A DNA stretch of 7,066 bases, from assembly GCA_963992225.1 (NCBI GenBank), contig CAXDTK010000270.1:1-7066 (forward strand), written 5' to 3'. A program made the position numbers and the translations under genes. Positions 5,520 to 7,066 of the stretch are shown piece after piece. Each line of letters starts with the position of its first letter. The stretch's first letter is position 1. Source of the DNA: Pelomonas sp963992225 (lineage in GTDB: Bacteria > Pseudomonadota > Gammaproteobacteria > Burkholderiales > Burkholderiaceae_C). Under the pieces are notes generated by a model. That model was given only the letters and a program-made list of their open reading frames with translations. It was not told the DNA's origin and did no database searches.

Positions 5520-7066
5520 GGCGCCGCCTCACCGCGGCCGCCCTGGCCCTGGCCCTGCTCGGCGCGCTGCCGGCGCAGGCCGGCCCCTACGAGGACCGCG
5601 AGCGCGACTGGCGCAACGGTGCGGTGGTCTACCAGATCATCGTGGACCGCTTCGTGCCCGCGCAGGACCTGGCCGCCAAACGCCACCTGTATCCGGCGCC
5701 CAAGCGCCTGCGGCGCTGGGGCGAAGCGCCGACAGCCGGCCCCTACCTGGAGGCCGAACGGCTGGCGGCCCACGAGCTGGACTTCTGGGGCGGCGACCTC
5801 GCCAGTGCCACCTCGCGGCTCGATCACATCCGCCAGCTGGGCGCGGACGTGCTCTACATCAACCCCATCCACCACGCCTACACCAACCACAAGTACGACG
5901 CGTTGGACTTCAAGGCCATCTCGCCCGAATACGGCAACCGCGACGACTTCAGGCGCCTGGCCGCCGAGGCGCACCGCCGCGGGCTCAAGGTGGTGCTGGA
6001 TGGCGTGTTCAACCACATGGGCCGCAACGCGCCCGCCTTCCAGGCGGCCATGGCCGACCCCAAGAGCCCGTGGCGCGGCTGGTTCGCCATCGGCCCGCAA
6101 TACGCCGGCGGCGCGCGCGCCTGGACGGGCTTCCAGAACCTGCCCGAGCTCAACCTCGAATCGCCCGCCGTGCGGCGCTACCTCTACGAGGCACCGGACT
6201 CGGTGGTGCGCAGCTACCTGCGCGACGGCGCCGACGGCTGGCGGCTGGACACGGCCTTCGAGCTGGGTCCCGCCTACCTCGCCGCGCTGACGAGGGCGGC
6301 CCATGCGCAGAAGCCCGGCTCGCTGGTCGTCGGCGAGATCGTCAACTACCCCGGCCGCTGGCTGCAGTCCATGGACGCGGTGATGAACTTCACGCTGCGC
6401 CAGATCATCAACGGCACGGCCGGCGGCGAGCTCGACGCGCCCACAGCGTCCCGCATGATCGACCGCATGGTGCGCGACGCCGGCATCGAGCCCCTGCTGA
6501 AGTCCTGGGTCGTCATCGACAACCACGACATCCCGCGCATCGCCACGCAGTTTCCCGACAGCGCCCAGCGCCGCTTCGTGCAGGCCCTGCAGTTCACGCT
6601 GCCGGGCGCGCCCAACCTCTACTACGGTGTGGAGGTGGGCATGGAAGGCGGCGCCGATCCGGCCAACCGCGGCCCGATGCGCTGGGATCTCGTCGGCGAC
6701 GCCAATCCGGAGACCGTCTGGATACGCCGTCTCATCGACATGCGCAAGGCCCACCGAACCTTGCGCGTGGGCGATTTTCGCCGCGTCGAATCGGCCCGGC
6801 TGCTGGCCTTCGAGCGCCACACCGACCGCGCGCTGGACACCATCATCGTCGTGGCCAACCCGTCCGATCAGCCCGTGCGCGACCGCCTGATGGTGGCCAA
6901 CTGGGCCCTGATGGACGACACACCGCTGCAGGACATGCTGGGCCTGGTGCCGGCCACGCCGGACGCACCGCCGCCCACGCTCGGCGCCGGCTTCGTCACC
7001 GTCGACGTGCCGGCCCGCGGCGTGCTGGTGCTGCGCCCGGTGCCGCGCGAGCTGGGTGGCTACAAC
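5516..7066 (+). CDS. Secreted or periplasmic GH13 alpha-amylase-family glycosidase, 3' end missing
   Basis: This enzyme should hydrolyse alpha-1,4 (possibly alpha-1,6 or cyclic) glucans outside the cytoplasm and feed MalE. The frame is open for 517 codons to the window end with no stop. Residues 1-22 form a signal peptide (MRRR start, Ala/Leu core, AQA before Gly23). GH13 regions appear in order: INPIHHAYTNHKYD, region I DGVFNH (Asp162-His167), region V LPELN (209-213), region II GWRLD with Arg243 and nucleophile Asp245, region III with acid/base Glu274 (VGEI), and region IV NHD (336-338) with Asp338. LPELN resembles the MPKLN-type motif of neopullulanase/cyclomaltodextrinase groups, yet the N-terminal CBM34-like domain of GH13_20 is absent because the barrel starts right after the signal peptide. 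YYGVE (369-373) stands where YYGDE is common. The last residues look like domain C, so little is probably missing. The ATG overlaps the malG stop, making it the fifth operon gene; exact specificity is unresolved. Confidence 0.88.
   Translation, partial: MRRRLTAAALALALLGALPAQAGPYEDRERDWRNGAVVYQIIVDRFVPAQDLAAKRHLYPAPKRLRRWGEAPTAGPYLEAERLAAHELDFWGGDLASATSRLDHIRQLGADVLYINPIHHAYTNHKYDALDFKAISPEYGNRDDFRRLAAEAHRRGLKVVLDGVFNHMGRNAPAFQAAMADPKSPWRGWFAIGPQYAGGARAWTGFQNLPELNLESPAVRRYLYEAPDSVVRSYLRDGADGWRLDTAFELGPAYLAALTRAAHAQKPGSLVVGEIVNYPGRWLQSMDAVMNFTLRQIINGTAGGELDAPTASRMIDRMVRDAGIEPLLKSWVVIDNHDIPRIATQFPDSAQRRFVQALQFTLPGAPNLYYGVEVGMEGGADPANRGPMRWDLVGDANPETVWIRRLIDMRKAHRTLRVGDFRRVESARLLAFERHTDRALDTIIVVANPSDQPVRDRLMVANWALMDDTPLQDMLGLVPATPDAPPPTLGAGFVTVDVPARGVLVLRPVPRELGGYN

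Noticed and set aside
5165..6820. 551-codon open frame on the minus strand opposite malG and the amylase gene
   Set aside because: Its protein is an Arg/Ala/Val/Gly/His-rich shadow typical of the antisense of GC-rich genes, and the plus strand carries clear GH13 and MalG motifs.

Overview
The window looks like a high-GC bacterial contig end carrying a maltose/maltodextrin uptake operon. The DNA is GC-rich with strong G/C bias at third codon positions. Two of the starts are GTG, and four of the five operon genes are joined by 4-base stop/start overlaps. The proteins are close to the enterobacterial MalK/E/F/G set, but the order malK-malE-malF-malG-amylase on one strand differs from the divergent malEFG / malK-lamB layout of E. 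coli. A betaproteobacterium of the Burkholderiales is my best guess from composition and style; that is inference, not a database result.

Bases 1-48 are not genomic. They are the P7-side Illumina Nextera adapter: the P7 tail, an 8-base i7 index matching N705, the Read-2 primer sequence and the Tn5 mosaic end. Real sequence begins at 49. Bases 49-168 look like the first 40 codons of an unrecognised gene on the minus strand, cut off by the contig end. Bases 169-457 are an intergenic control region. It holds a perfect 15-bp palindrome (252-266), a candidate sigma70-type promoter (341-369) and a second, degenerate copy of the palindrome (362-376) lying on the -10 box.

malK (ATPase), malE (periplasmic binding protein) and malF (permease) follow, joined by 4-base overlaps. 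The run is then broken by a 285-base spacer (4344-4628) before malG (second permease). malG overlaps by 4 bases a periplasmic GH13 alpha-amylase-family enzyme that runs off the window end. Together they form a MalEFGK2-type importer plus a secreted or periplasmic glycosidase that can shorten or open maltodextrins or cyclodextrins before or during uptake.

The most unusual part is the malF-malG spacer. It contains two palindromic elements (4352-4447 on the minus strand, 4489-4594 on the plus strand) with the same architecture. Each has a long outer stem, a fixed 2-nt gap, the block AGGTAAAGGA, a GC-rich inner hairpin, the block GGGACACG, another 2-nt gap and the stem return. The two blocks and the spacing are identical, but the outer stem sequences are entirely different and both still pair. 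This is the pattern of a structured RNA or single-stranded DNA motif, or of a BIME-like repeat pair, that I do not recognise.
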